Positions 52,209 through 59,153 of a stretch of 64,000 bases of DNA are shown here, in pieces. The position numbers and the translations under genes are program-made. The notes under the pieces were generated by a model. That model was given only the letters and a program-made list of their open reading frames with translations, made no database searches and was not told the origin of the DNA. Positions within the stretch are counted from its first letter, which is position 1. Every line of letters begins with the position of its first letter. This stretch comes from Rhodococcus sp. SGAir0479. Its GTDB lineage: Bacteria; Actinomycetota; Actinomycetes; Mycobacteriales; Mycobacteriaceae. The stretch lies in contig NZ_CP039432.1 of the NCBI RefSeq assembly GCF_005484805.1, positions 62,001 through 126,000 of the forward strand, read 5' to 3'.

Positions 52209-52420
52209 CAGCGGCTTCCGCCGTCGGTCAGCGGCCCGTTCCGGACTTCGGAGCGGGCCGCTTTCCTGTTTCCGCCCGTTCTCTCCTCCATACGGCGTGC
52301 GACACCCTCGGAAATCGTCATCGAACAGGTCGGCGTAGATGTCGAGGGAGATCGCCGCACTCGACTGGCCCAGCGAGACCTTGCGCGGAGCAACGCAGGT
52401 GCCGTCGAGCTTGTCGGTCT
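52203..52420 (-). pseudogene. Tyrosine-recombinase (integrase) C-terminal remnant
   Basis: On the minus strand, LGQSSAAISLDIYADLFDDDF (52373-52308) matches the C-terminal LGHSSxxxTLDxYADLFDDDL block of phage integrases, which carries the catalytic Tyr. After FRG the homology continues in another frame (VARRMEERTGGNRK), so there is a frameshift near 52300, and the N-terminal catalytic domain is missing. Decayed remains of the integrase that inserted the island. Confidence 0.7.
52230..52262. terminator. Hairpin after tRNA-Lys inside the island
   Basis: 9-bp arms AGCGGCCCG/CGGGCCGCT with a 15-nt loop, followed by TTCC. Could terminate the tRNA now that the original terminator is displaced. Confidence 0.55.
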
Positions 52421-52495
52421 CCACACGGTTGGCGAAGTGCAGATCTGCACGTGCTCCGCTGCGTTCGCGCGTGCCCGGCCGGATGGTCACGGTTA

Positions 52496-53311
52496 CTACT
52501 CCAAGGCTGCGATCATGCCTTCTCCGCGATGCGACGGTTCGATTTTGTGTCGCCGTACGAGCAGCACAAGCGCCAGTACCGGATAGACGAGAATCGGCGC
52601 GACCACCCCCAAGTAGTTGTGCGGGTCCAATAGTACGGCGGTACCGCTGAGCAGGGCAAAGTCGAACAGGCCGTGTAGTACGGAGTTGAGGACGTTGCCA
52701 CGCGAGACCCGGCGCGTGAGGTAGAAGAAGTAGCCTGCCAGGGAGACGATGATCGCCTGGGGGATCGCAGAAGCGCCCCGCCCGAGGGCATTGGTGAGAT
52801 GGACCGCCCCGAAGATCAGGCTGGACCATAAAGCGACCTGCCCCTCGTGGAGACCGTGGTTCCGGAGCGTCGTCACACCAATTCCGCGGAACATGCCCTC
52901 TTCGCCCCAGCCCACCAACTGAGTTGCGATGAGCAAGGTGATCACGAACAGCCAACCTTTGTCCGCCAGGGCGCTGTAGTCGGTACCCAGAAGGACTGCG
53001 ACGAGCAGGATTCCGGGTACGACCCATACCCAGCGGCCGACCGGACGATCGTCCTCGAGTACCGGACGCCACCACCCGAGGGCCAAGACGACGCCATAGG
53101 TGAAGAGCAGTGCAATTCCAAGGGGGACCACCATCGTGAAGACCACGCCCCGGGTGGTCAGTACGTCGCTCTCGTCGGCCCAACCAGCGATCGCGCGGCT
53201 TCCGAACTGGATGATCGCCAGGTACACGACCACGATGGCGCCGAAAGCCAGGTAGGAAAGCCCGCGTCTCCCCGCGACGCGAGAGGACGCTTGGTGTTGT
53301 CTGCTCTTCAC
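52496..53311 (-). CDS. CPBP/Abi-type intramembrane metalloprotease (island cargo)
   Basis: 271 residues, about seven membrane segments. CPBP motifs: GWGEEGMFRG (EExxxR), FGAVHLTN (FxxxH) and VLHGLFDF (HxxxD). TAGGCT (53323-53318) ends 6 nt before GTG 53311, a leaderless layout. Proteins of this family act in prenyl-protein processing, bacteriocin self-immunity and some abortive-infection systems. As sole intact cargo of a tRNA island, a defence or competition role is an attractive inference but unproven. Confidence 0.85.
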   Translation of the reverse strand: MKSRQHQASSRVAGRRGLSYLAFGAIVVVYLAIIQFGSRAIAGWADESDVLTTRGVVFTMVVPLGIALLFTYGVVLALGWWRPVLEDDRPVGRWVWVVPGILLVAVLLGTDYSALADKGWLFVITLLIATQLVGWGEEGMFRGIGVTTLRNHGLHEGQVALWSSLIFGAVHLTNALGRGASAIPQAIIVSLAGYFFYLTRRVSRGNVLNSVLHGLFDFALLSGTAVLLDPHNYLGVVAPILVYPVLALVLLVRRHKIEPSHRGEGMIAALE

Positions 53312-53323
53312 TGAACAAGCCTA

Positions 53324-53624
53324 AAGGTCGGGCGTCGCGGCGGGCCCTGTACGGTGCGACGCTTCTCCCGTCAGCCGGATCAGGCCCTCACATCGGCGTG
53401 CCACCCGCCGAGCGTGCCTTCCCGTCGGACTCCACCGTGAAGTTCTCGGCCATCTCGGCGGGGGTTCGCCACGATCGGGCCGTTTACGGCGACTGTCAAC
53501 CGGGTGAATTCCAGTCCCACCTCCCGAGTGGGCCGCTGCGCGGGCCCACATTTTGCCCACACTCCAGTTCGAAACGAGCCGAGGACTCGGACTGACTCGT
53601 GTTGGATCCGCAGTTCGTCGCTGG
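53324..53624. other. Island segment without recognised gene
   Basis: About 300 nt between the CPBP promoter and the TCCATG repeat. Open frames exist on both strands, but none resembles a known protein. May be decayed mobile-element DNA. Confidence 0.4.
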
Positions 53625-53648
53625 TCCATGTCCATGTCCATGTCCATG
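53625..53648 (+). repeat. TCCATG hexanucleotide repeat, four units
   Basis: Four perfect tandem copies, 17 bp before the distal att copy. Simple-sequence repeat that could vary in length. Confidence 0.9.
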
Positions 53649-53665
53649 GCCTGCGGCGTCGAGCG

Positions 53666-53695
53666 GGTTCGAGTCCTACCGGGGGCACTCGTGCA
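53666..53695 (+). repeat. attR-like copy of tRNA-Lys 3' end
   Basis: Differs from 52179-52208 at two positions (C to T and T to C, in the T-arm). The sequence before it does not form a tRNA. Confidence 0.85.
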
Positions 53696-53733
53696 AAAAC
53701 CCCGCCGGGCCCATTCGGGCCGGGCGGGGTTTT
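53696..53733 (+). terminator. Strong intrinsic terminator beyond the island
   Basis: 11-bp arms AAAACCCCGCC/GGCGGGGTTTT with inner GGCCC-ATTC-GGGCC, ending in TTTTC. Also serves the convergent phoX-like gene (its A-run becomes a T-run on the minus strand). Confidence 0.85.
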
Positions 53734-53747
53734 CTCGTATGGATCGG

Positions 53748-55217
53748 TTACGAGCCGAACGGCAGATCTGCCGAGCCGAAGGAGAATCCGGAGGAGCCGG
53801 CGGACGAGCCCGTCGACCGGCGCCAGGGACCGCGGATCGCGACGGTGATGCCGGGGGTCTGGATGTTGGCGTAGAGCGTGCGTCCGTCGTGGCTGAAGGC
53901 CGGGCCGCAGAACTCGCTGTCGTTCAATTCGTTCCGGGCGACGGAGAACGGTTCGCCGTTCTCGGTCACGCCGATCAGGTGGCTGATGCCGTCGCCGTCC
54001 TCGGCGAGGATCAGGCCGCCGTGCGGCGAGACGGTGATGTTGTCGGGACCGTCGTAGTTGCCGGTGTCGACGGACGGGTCCGGGTTCACACCGAAGAGGG
54101 TCTTCAGTTCCACCGTCTGGGTGGCGGGGTCGTAGAACCACACCTGCCCGTCGTGCTCGGCGACGCTGCCGTCGCTGGTGCGGGCGAAGCTCGCGACGAA
54201 GTAGGCACCGCCGTCGCCCCACCACTGGCCCTCGAGCTTGCGGCTGCGGGTGACCTGGTCGCCGGTGAACTGCTTGCGCACCGACGTGGTCTTCGCGTCG
54301 CGGTCCGGGACGTCGACCCATTCCACGGTGTACCGGACGCCCGGTGCGGTGGCCTGCGCCAGGTCGGGCACGTGCGTGCCGCCCTGGAAGCACTTCATCG
54401 CCTGCAGCGTGCCGGCGGTGTCCCCGCCCGGCGACTGCGCGAGCGCGTGGAACGCGCCCGGGCCGCCGACGAAGCCCTGCGGCGGAGTCCACCGGTAGAA
54501 CAGGCCGTTGGGGCTCCCGGCGTCCTCGGTGAGGTACACCGCGCTGGTCGACGGGTCGACGACGACCGCCTCGTGCGCGTACCGGCCGAGGAACTTCAGC
54601 GGGATCGGACTCTTACCGACGTTGGCCTCCGGCCCGGCGGGGTCGACCTCGAAGACGTAGCCGTGGGCGAGCGTGAAGCCGTTCGATCCGGCGCGCGCCT
54701 CGGTCTCCTCGCACGTGAGCCACGTGCCCCAGGGAGTGATGCCGCCCGCGCAGTTGTTCACCGTGCCGGCCACGCTGACGTACTGGCTCCGGCGCGCACC
54801 GCTGGGGTCGAGCGTGGTGGTGGTGGTTCCGCCTCGGGCACCCGGGTCGTAGGTGAGGCCCTCGACGGTCGGGACGCCGTAGGGCTCGTTGCTGCCGACC
54901 TCGTGGTTGGTGACGATGGTGGTGCCGTTGCCGTTTGCGAACACACCGTTCGCGTCGGGATCGCTCGGGAAGGGGCTGCCGCCGTCGAGCAGCGTCTCGC
55001 CGGAGCGTGAGACGACGGTGTACGAGAACCCCTCGGGCAGGGCGAGGATTCCGTTCGGATCGGGGACGAGCGGGCCGTACCCGATCGCGGCGCCGGGCGC
55101 GGCGCCTGCCGAGGCCGGACGGAACAGCGTGCCGACGCTGCCTGCGAGCGTCAGGCCGATCCCGGCCAGCGCCGTGCGGCCGAGGAACGTGCGGCGATCG
55201 AGCGGTGAGGTGGTCAC
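53748..55217 (-). CDS. PhoX-family (DUF839) Tat-exported protein
   Basis: 489 residues from GTG 55217. A Tat signal is clear: DRRTFLGRTALAGIGLTLAG (twin Arg at residues 8-9), with cleavage near ASAGAAPG. The mature part is a DUF839 beta-propeller: NHEVGSNEPYG, GGITPWGTWLTCEE (Glu/Cys conserved in PhoX), GRYAHEAVVVDP, TEDAGSPNGLFYRW, GPDNITVSPHGGLILAEDGDG. PhoX enzymes are Ca/Fe alkaline phosphatases; some DUF839 proteins are not. A PHO-type box upstream supports a phosphate role. Confidence 0.85.
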   Translation of the reverse strand: MTTSPLDRRTFLGRTALAGIGLTLAGSVGTLFRPASAGAAPGAAIGYGPLVPDPNGILALPEGFSYTVVSRSGETLLDGGSPFPSDPDANGVFANGNGTTIVTNHEVGSNEPYGVPTVEGLTYDPGARGGTTTTTLDPSGARRSQYVSVAGTVNNCAGGITPWGTWLTCEETEARAGSNGFTLAHGYVFEVDPAGPEANVGKSPIPLKFLGRYAHEAVVVDPSTSAVYLTEDAGSPNGLFYRWTPPQGFVGGPGAFHALAQSPGGDTAGTLQAMKCFQGGTHVPDLAQATAPGVRYTVEWVDVPDRDAKTTSVRKQFTGDQVTRSRKLEGQWWGDGGAYFVASFARTSDGSVAEHDGQVWFYDPATQTVELKTLFGVNPDPSVDTGNYDGPDNITVSPHGGLILAEDGDGISHLIGVTENGEPFSVARNELNDSEFCGPAFSHDGRTLYANIQTPGITVAIRGPWRRSTGSSAGSSGFSFGSADLPFGS

Positions 55218-55253
55218 TGTGCGGTACCTCCGTTGATGGGTGACGACGCGTGG

Positions 55254-55308
55254 ACGGTAGGTCGGCAACCGCAACGACAGGATGCCGCCGGGTGGCCGGT
55301 CGATGAAC
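55254..55308 (-). promoter_or_regulatory. PHO-type box and -10 of phoX-like gene
   Basis: Minus strand: GTTCATCGACC (55308-55298) and GGCCACCCGGC (55297-55287) form two 11-bp units; 27 bp later comes TACCGT (55259-55254). The first unit and the 27-bp spacing are the same as at pstS; the second unit is weaker. Confidence 0.55.
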
Positions 55309-55433
55309 CGGGTCGGAACTTCCGGGCGGGCGCTGCACCACGAGGGAGTTCGAAAGCCGCTGCACGGGAGTACGTTCCGCGCGTGTTGGCCCGGACGACG
55401 TGGCGCACCGTGTCGGCGCGGTCGCCGTCGGCC

Positions 55434-56498
55434 ATGATCGGAGGCGTGAGTGACACGACCCAGCAGCAAGACGACCGCGCCGCGGCGCCGGTCCCGGACG
55501 TGCGCGTGAACTGTCGGCACCGGAGTCGGCTCTACCGTCGAGGTGTGCTGGTCGCGTCCGATCTGCCGCTGCGGGAACTCGCCGACCGTGGCGCCGACCC
55601 GGACGCCCTCGTGTGGGTGGATCTGCTGGCGCCGACGCTGTCGGACCTGACCGCGCTGGCGCCGCTCGTCGGCGGTGAGCTCGAGCTGCACCCGCTGGCG
55701 GTCGAGAACGCGGTGTCGGGGAGTCAGCGCCCGCGCCTGGTGCGGTACCGCGACCACAGTCTGCTGCACGCCCGTGCCGTCCACCTCGATCCGGCGGACG
55801 GCACGCTCGCGTCCACCCGAGTGGCGGCCTTCATTCTCGACCGGGCTCTCATCACGATCCGCAGCGACGACGGCTTCCCGCTCGAGCCGCTTCTGGCGCA
55901 GTGGGACGACATCGGTGGCCTGACCGAGCGGGGCGTCGGCTTTCTCGTCCATTCGCTGCTCGACCAGCTGGTCGACGGCTACTTCGAGGTGCTCGACGAC
56001 CTCGACGACCGGATCCAGGACCTCGAGGACGAGCTACTCGAGGGCACCGGGCCCACCCGGGACATCCAGCTGCGCAGCTTCTCGCTCCGCAAGGACGTGG
56101 TGAGGTTGTCTCGCGTGGTGTTGCCGATGAACGAGGCGCTCAGCGCCCTGCTGCGGCCCGGCGCGCACGCGCTGTACGCGGACATCGTGCCCTACTACCA
56201 GGACGTCTACGACCATGCGCTGCGGGCGACCGAGCGGATCGACGGCCTGCGCGACACGATCGAGTCCATCCTGTCGACGAGCCTGGCGATGCAGGGCAAT
56301 TCGCTCAACGAAATCATGAAGAAGCTCACCGCGTGGGCCGCGATCATCGCGATCCCCACCGGGGTGACCGGCTACTTCGGGCAGAACATTCCGTTCCCCG
56401 GCTACGGCGAGTCGTGGGGCTTCTGGCTCAGCGCGGTGATGCTCGTGGGACTCGCCGCCGGGCTGTGGTTCGGTTTCAGACGTCGCGGATGGCTCTGA
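55434..56498 (+). CDS. corA: CorA-family magnesium/divalent-cation transporter
   Basis: 354 residues. Long helical cytosolic domain, then two C-terminal transmembrane helices. The pore motif reads TGYFGQNIPFPG, so the usual GMN is GQN, a variant common in actinobacterial paralogs. Starts: ATG 55434, or GTG 55446, which has CATGAT 7 nt upstream (leaderless pattern); the frame extends to 55233 without homology. Homopentameric channel for Mg2+ or similar ions. Confidence 0.88.
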   Translation: MIGGVSDTTQQQDDRAAAPVPDVRVNCRHRSRLYRRGVLVASDLPLRELADRGADPDALVWVDLLAPTLSDLTALAPLVGGELELHPLAVENAVSGSQRPRLVRYRDHSLLHARAVHLDPADGTLASTRVAAFILDRALITIRSDDGFPLEPLLAQWDDIGGLTERGVGFLVHSLLDQLVDGYFEVLDDLDDRIQDLEDELLEGTGPTRDIQLRSFSLRKDVVRLSRVVLPMNEALSALLRPGAHALYADIVPYYQDVYDHALRATERIDGLRDTIESILSTSLAMQGNSLNEIMKKLTAWAAIIAIPTGVTGYFGQNIPFPGYGESWGFWLSAVMLVGLAAGLWFGFRRRGWL

Positions 56499-56600
56499 CG
56501 GCCACGGCCGGCGACCGGTCTCGGAGTGGTATGTCCCGAACATCCCCGCGGAAGTTGGCGGCTCGGGCGCGCACCCCCTGCAGCGCACCCGAGCCTGCCG

Positions 56601-56617
56601 AAATTATACCAGCTGGT
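56601..56617. promoter_or_regulatory. Palindrome and antisense -10 ahead of the ScbR-like gene
   Basis: ACCAGCTGGT (56608-56617) is a perfect 10-bp palindrome. On the minus strand TATAAT (56609-56604) overlaps its edge, with TTCGGC 17 bp upstream, a near-consensus promoter pointing toward corA. The plus-strand -10 for the regulator may be TAGTCT (56689-56694). Confidence 0.45.
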
Positions 56618-56761
56618 GTGTTTTTGCCGAATCGGTGCTGAATGTGCAGGTGGGAGCCTCGACGTTTCCCGGGACGTCACGTGCGGACTAGTCTGGTTGT
56701 CGGGCGGGAAGCTGGCCGAGCGCATCGGCGAGCGTTACGGCTTTCGGAGGCGAACAGCGCA

Positions 56762-57418
56762 ATGGCACGTCAACAGGAGCGTGCGCGCCGCACTCGGGCT
56801 GCGATCGTGGAAGCGGCGGCAGTCGAGTTCGGTAAGCGCGGATACGCGGCAGCGTCGGTCAATGCGATCCTCGAGGGGTCGCACGCGACCAAGGGAGCGA
56901 TGTACTTCCACTTCGAATCGAAGGAGGAACTCGGGCGCGCGGTCCTGGCCGCCGCTCTCGAGAAATTCAGGCAGGTCACCGACAGGTGGCTGGCGCGGAC
57001 CGACCTCGATCCGTTCCAGATCCTGCACGGTCTCGTCCTCGACGTTGCGCGGATGTTCCTCTCCGACCCGATCGTGCAGGCCGAGTTCCGCTTGATCATC
57101 GAGCCGGAGTTCTACAGCGACGTGCAGAACGGTGGGGTGCGGGTCTGGGGAACCTCGGCTCGTGAACTCGTCCAGCGGGCTGCCCGTCAGGGCCTCGTCC
57201 GGGACGGCGTCGACACCGACAAATTCACGCGGGTGCTGGCCGCCAGCCTGGCGGGACAGCGCTACATGTCCGACCTCACGGCTCAGAAGGTGGATCTCGA
57301 GGCGCGCTTCGAGGAATCGCTCGAGGTCATCCTGTCGGGAATGGCGTCGGATGCGTGGCTGGAGAAGTGGCGTCGGGAGGGCTGGCCGCCCGAACCCGAG
57401 GCCCCGGAGCCCGAATGA
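56762..57418 (+). CDS. ScbR/ArpA-like TetR-family autoregulator receptor
   Basis: 218 residues from ATG 56762 (GGAGG upstream). HTH GYAAASVNAILEGSHATKGAMYFHF at about residues 28-50, closely matching gamma-butyrolactone receptors of actinobacteria (KGAMYFHFESKEELG). The C-terminal domain has EPEFYSDVQNGGVRVW and an acidic Pro/Glu tail. May bind butyrolactone-type signals or be an orphan homolog; no synthase (AfsA) gene is in the window. The palindrome at 56608 is a candidate target. Confidence 0.85.
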   Translation: MARQQERARRTRAAIVEAAAVEFGKRGYAAASVNAILEGSHATKGAMYFHFESKEELGRAVLAAALEKFRQVTDRWLARTDLDPFQILHGLVLDVARMFLSDPIVQAEFRLIIEPEFYSDVQNGGVRVWGTSARELVQRAARQGLVRDGVDTDKFTRVLAASLAGQRYMSDLTAQKVDLEARFEESLEVILSGMASDAWLEKWRREGWPPEPEAPEPE

Positions 57419-57454
57419 GCGGTGTTTATCGGGTCTGATCAGGCGATTTGTGGT

Positions 57455-57482
57455 TTGTGAAATCGGTGACCTAAGCTATCCA
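57455..57482 (+). promoter_or_regulatory. Promoter of the tRNA-Glu/Asp/Phe cluster
   Basis: TTGTGA (57455-57460), 16 bp, TATCCA (57477-57482); alternative -10 TAAGCT (57472-57477). The tRNA starts about 50 nt later. Confidence 0.45.
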
Positions 57483-57531
57483 AGCTCCCAACGGAACGCC
57501 GTTGAGGGTACTGGCCGGAGCAGTCCGGCGG

Positions 57532-57604
57532 GCCCCCTTCGTCTAGCGGCCTAGGACGCCGCCCTTTCAAGGCGGTAGCGCGGGTTCGAATCCCGTAGGG
57601 GGTA
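57532..57604 (+). tRNA. tRNA-Glu (TTC)
   Basis: 73 nt. Acceptor GCCCCCT/AGGGGGT with a G-U first pair, discriminator A; anticodon stem CCGCC-CTTTCAA-GGCGG gives TTC. T-arm CGGG-TTCGAAT-CCCG. CCA not encoded. Confidence 0.96.
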
Positions 57605-57652
57605 CGCTTCACTCGTTGGGGTAGCAGTACAGTTTAATAGCAGTAACAGCAT

Positions 57653-57726
57653 GGCCCTGTGGCGCAGTTGGTTAGCGCGCCGCCCTGTCACGGCGGAGGT
57701 CGCGGGTTCGAGTCCCGTCAGGGTCG
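57653..57726 (+). tRNA. tRNA-Asp (GTC), copy 1
   Basis: 74 nt. Acceptor GGCCCTG/CAGGGTC, discriminator G (an Asp identity element). Anticodon loop CTGTCAC gives GTC. Identical to copy 2. Confidence 0.97.
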
Positions 57727-57731
57727 CTTTG

Positions 57732-57751
57732 CCACACCGGAAACGGTGTGG
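57732..57751 (+). other. GAAA-capped spacer hairpin, copy 1
   Basis: CCACACCG-GAAA-CGGTGTGG between tRNA-Asp and tRNA-Phe: 8-bp stem with a GNRA tetraloop. A paired equivalent with different stem bases exists at 57994-58013. Confidence 0.7.
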
Positions 57752-57781
57752 AGCGATAGGCATTCGGTTCGGGTGCCGTCC

Positions 57782-57855
57782 GGCCAGGTAGCTCAGTTGG
57801 TACGAGCGTCCGCCTGAAAAGCGGAAGGTCGCCGGTTCGATCCCGGCTCTGGCCA
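57782..57855 (+). tRNA. tRNA-Phe (GAA), copy 1
   Basis: 74 nt. Acceptor GGCCAGG/TCTGGCC, discriminator A. Anticodon loop CTGAAAA gives GAA. The next bases are CCA, so the 3' CCA is encoded here (to 57858) but not in copy 2. D-loop TTGG versus TCGG in copy 2. Confidence 0.96.
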
Positions 57856-57860
57856 CCACG

Positions 57861-57879
57861 GAAAGTCGATACGACTTTC
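57861..57879 (+). other. Hairpin between the two tRNA Asp-Phe units
   Basis: GAAAGTCG-ATA-CGACTTTC, 8-bp perfect stem followed by TTG. A further CATGTG-TTA-CACATG lies at 57900-57914. Processing signal or weak terminator. Confidence 0.55.
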
Positions 57880-57914
57880 TTGTGAGCAGTACGAGTTCTA
57901 CATGTGTTACACAT

Positions 57915-57988
57915 GGCCCTGTGGCGCAGTTGGTTAGCGCGCCGCCCTGTCACGGCGGAGGTCGCGGGTTCGAGTCCCGTCAGGGTCG
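57915..57988 (+). tRNA. tRNA-Asp (GTC), copy 2
   Basis: 74 nt, same sequence as copy 1 at 57653-57726, so the Asp-Phe unit has been duplicated. Confidence 0.97.
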
Positions 57989-57993
57989 CTCAC

Positions 57994-58013
57994 TCGAGTC
58001 GGAAACGGCTCGA
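57994..58013 (+). other. GAAA-capped spacer hairpin, copy 2
   Basis: TCGAGTCG-GAAA-CGGCTCGA: 8-bp stem with one G-T pair, same loop and same place as copy 1 but with covarying stem bases. Confidence 0.7.
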
Positions 58014-58042
58014 TGCGACAGGCATTCAGTCAGGTGCCTTCC

Positions 58043-58116
58043 GGCCAGGTAGCTCAGTCGGTACGAGCGTCCGCCTGAAAAGCGGAAGGTCGCCGGTTCG
58101 ATCCCGGCTCTGGCCA
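58043..58116 (+). tRNA. tRNA-Phe (GAA), copy 2
   Basis: 74 nt. One base in the D-loop differs from copy 1 (TCGG for TTGG). It is followed by CCCCCCC rather than CCA, so CCA must be added enzymatically. Confidence 0.96.
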
Positions 58117-58176
58117 CCCCCCCGGCAGCCGGCCTTCTCCGCTCCACAGCTCCGCCGCCGATCCGGGCGATTTCGG

Positions 58177-58932
58177 TTACTCGCCCATCCTGGTCGAGAT
58201 CATGCGCGTGGCGCCCGCCAGCAAAGGAACGACTCTACGCAGCTGCTCGGTCGGCACGCGGCCGCGAAGCGAGATGCAGCTCAACTGAACGTGATCGGAT
58301 TCGCCCGCGCGCATCGCGGCGGCCGCGGTCGCGACACCCCGCGGGTCGGTGTCCCAGGCACGTCCGCTGCGCGTGCGGATCGAACCGAGTCGGCCGTGGA
58401 GGTCGCGCAACGCCGCGGCGCCCAGAACGTCGCGGTACAGCGCATCGACCTGCTCGGGCGGCATCAGCGCGAGCATCGCCCGACCTTCGGTGGTGAGATC
58501 TGCGCGGCTCTGCCCGCCGACCCGAGTCGCGATCGTGTCCGCGCACCGTCCGCCGATCTTGTCCAACCAAACCAGGTCCCGGCCGTCGAGGACTGCCAGG
58601 TGCGCGATGAGGCGGGTGTGCAGGTGCAGCTGGTGCAGGTGGGGAGCGGCGACCGCGCGCAGTTCGTCGCGCTCGGTGCTACGTCCCAGCGAGATCGCGC
58701 GCCAGCCCAGGCGGTACCCGAACCTGTTGTGACGAAGCCAGTTCAACTGGGTGAGCTGGTCGAGGATTCGGTGCGTCGTGGAGCGCGGAATCCGGGTGAG
58801 CTGGACGAGGTCCTCGGCCGTGAGTTCGGTGCCGGCACCGTCGAACTGCTCGAGGATGAGGGTGATCCGTTCGGCCATGGTCGGCGGCACGGCAGCGTTC
58901 ACGACGTCCGTGTCGTTGTCGATGACGGTCAC
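58177..58932 (-). CDS. IclR-family transcriptional regulator
   Basis: 251 residues from GTG 58932, with GGAGGG upstream. N-terminal winged HTH (LTAEDLVQLTRIPRSTTHRI at about residues 38-57), then the IclR effector domain (LIAHLAVLDGRDLVWLDKIGG, LTTEGRAMLALMPPEQV). Divergent from a KstR-like TetR gene. With the flavoprotein and SDR nearby it suggests control of a steroid- or aromatic-degradation pathway; effector unknown. Confidence 0.87.
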   Translation of the reverse strand: MTVIDNDTDVVNAAVPPTMAERITLILEQFDGAGTELTAEDLVQLTRIPRSTTHRILDQLTQLNWLRHNRFGYRLGWRAISLGRSTERDELRAVAAPHLHQLHLHTRLIAHLAVLDGRDLVWLDKIGGRCADTIATRVGGQSRADLTTEGRAMLALMPPEQVDALYRDVLGAAALRDLHGRLGSIRTRSGRAWDTDPRGVATAAAAMRAGESDHVQLSCISLRGRVPTEQLRRVVPLLAGATRMISTRMGE

Positions 58933-59053
58933 CGTGCGCCCTCCGCTCCCCGACCGTGTCGCTGCCGGTCCACCTTGAGTTATACCCACAGGTCGGCTCC
59001 CGCAACAACCCCGGCGGGGTTACCGGCCGGTACGTCAGGTGTCTGAAACCTAT

Positions 59054-59101
59054 TTCCGACAACCGGATTTCGGAAGAAACGAGAACTACGTTTTCGTTCC
59101 G
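59054..59101. promoter_or_regulatory. Overlapping inverted repeats in the IclR/TetR intergenic region
   Basis: TTCCGA-N10-TCGGAA (59054-59075) and an imperfect dyad with CGGAA/TTCCG ends (59071-59101). They lie upstream of the TetR -10 (TAACCT, 59141-59146). Likely operator(s) for one or both regulators. Confidence 0.5.
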
Positions 59102-59153
59102 GGCGATGGGAAGCCGCCTGATCGCCGGGCTGCGCCCGACTAACCTGACTCGG

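Larger units (their letters stand above)
52201..53695. mobile_element. Mini-island at tRNA-Lys
   Basis: About 1.5 kb bounded by the 30-nt att repeats. It holds an integrase C-terminal remnant next to the tRNA and one intact cargo gene (CPBP protease). Base composition is visibly less GC-rich than the flanks. The likely original tRNA terminator (53696-53733, with T-run) lies just past the distal repeat, as expected if DNA was inserted between tRNA and terminator. Confidence 0.75.

Noticed and set aside
53398-53595. 66-residue frame in the island after the CPBP gene
   Set aside because: No recognisable domain or SD, and competing frames on both strands; treated as decayed DNA.
56370-56400. CorA judged nonfunctional because GMN reads GQN
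   Set aside because: The GQN variant with the following IPFPG context is common among actinobacterial CorA paralogs, and the rest of the protein is intact.
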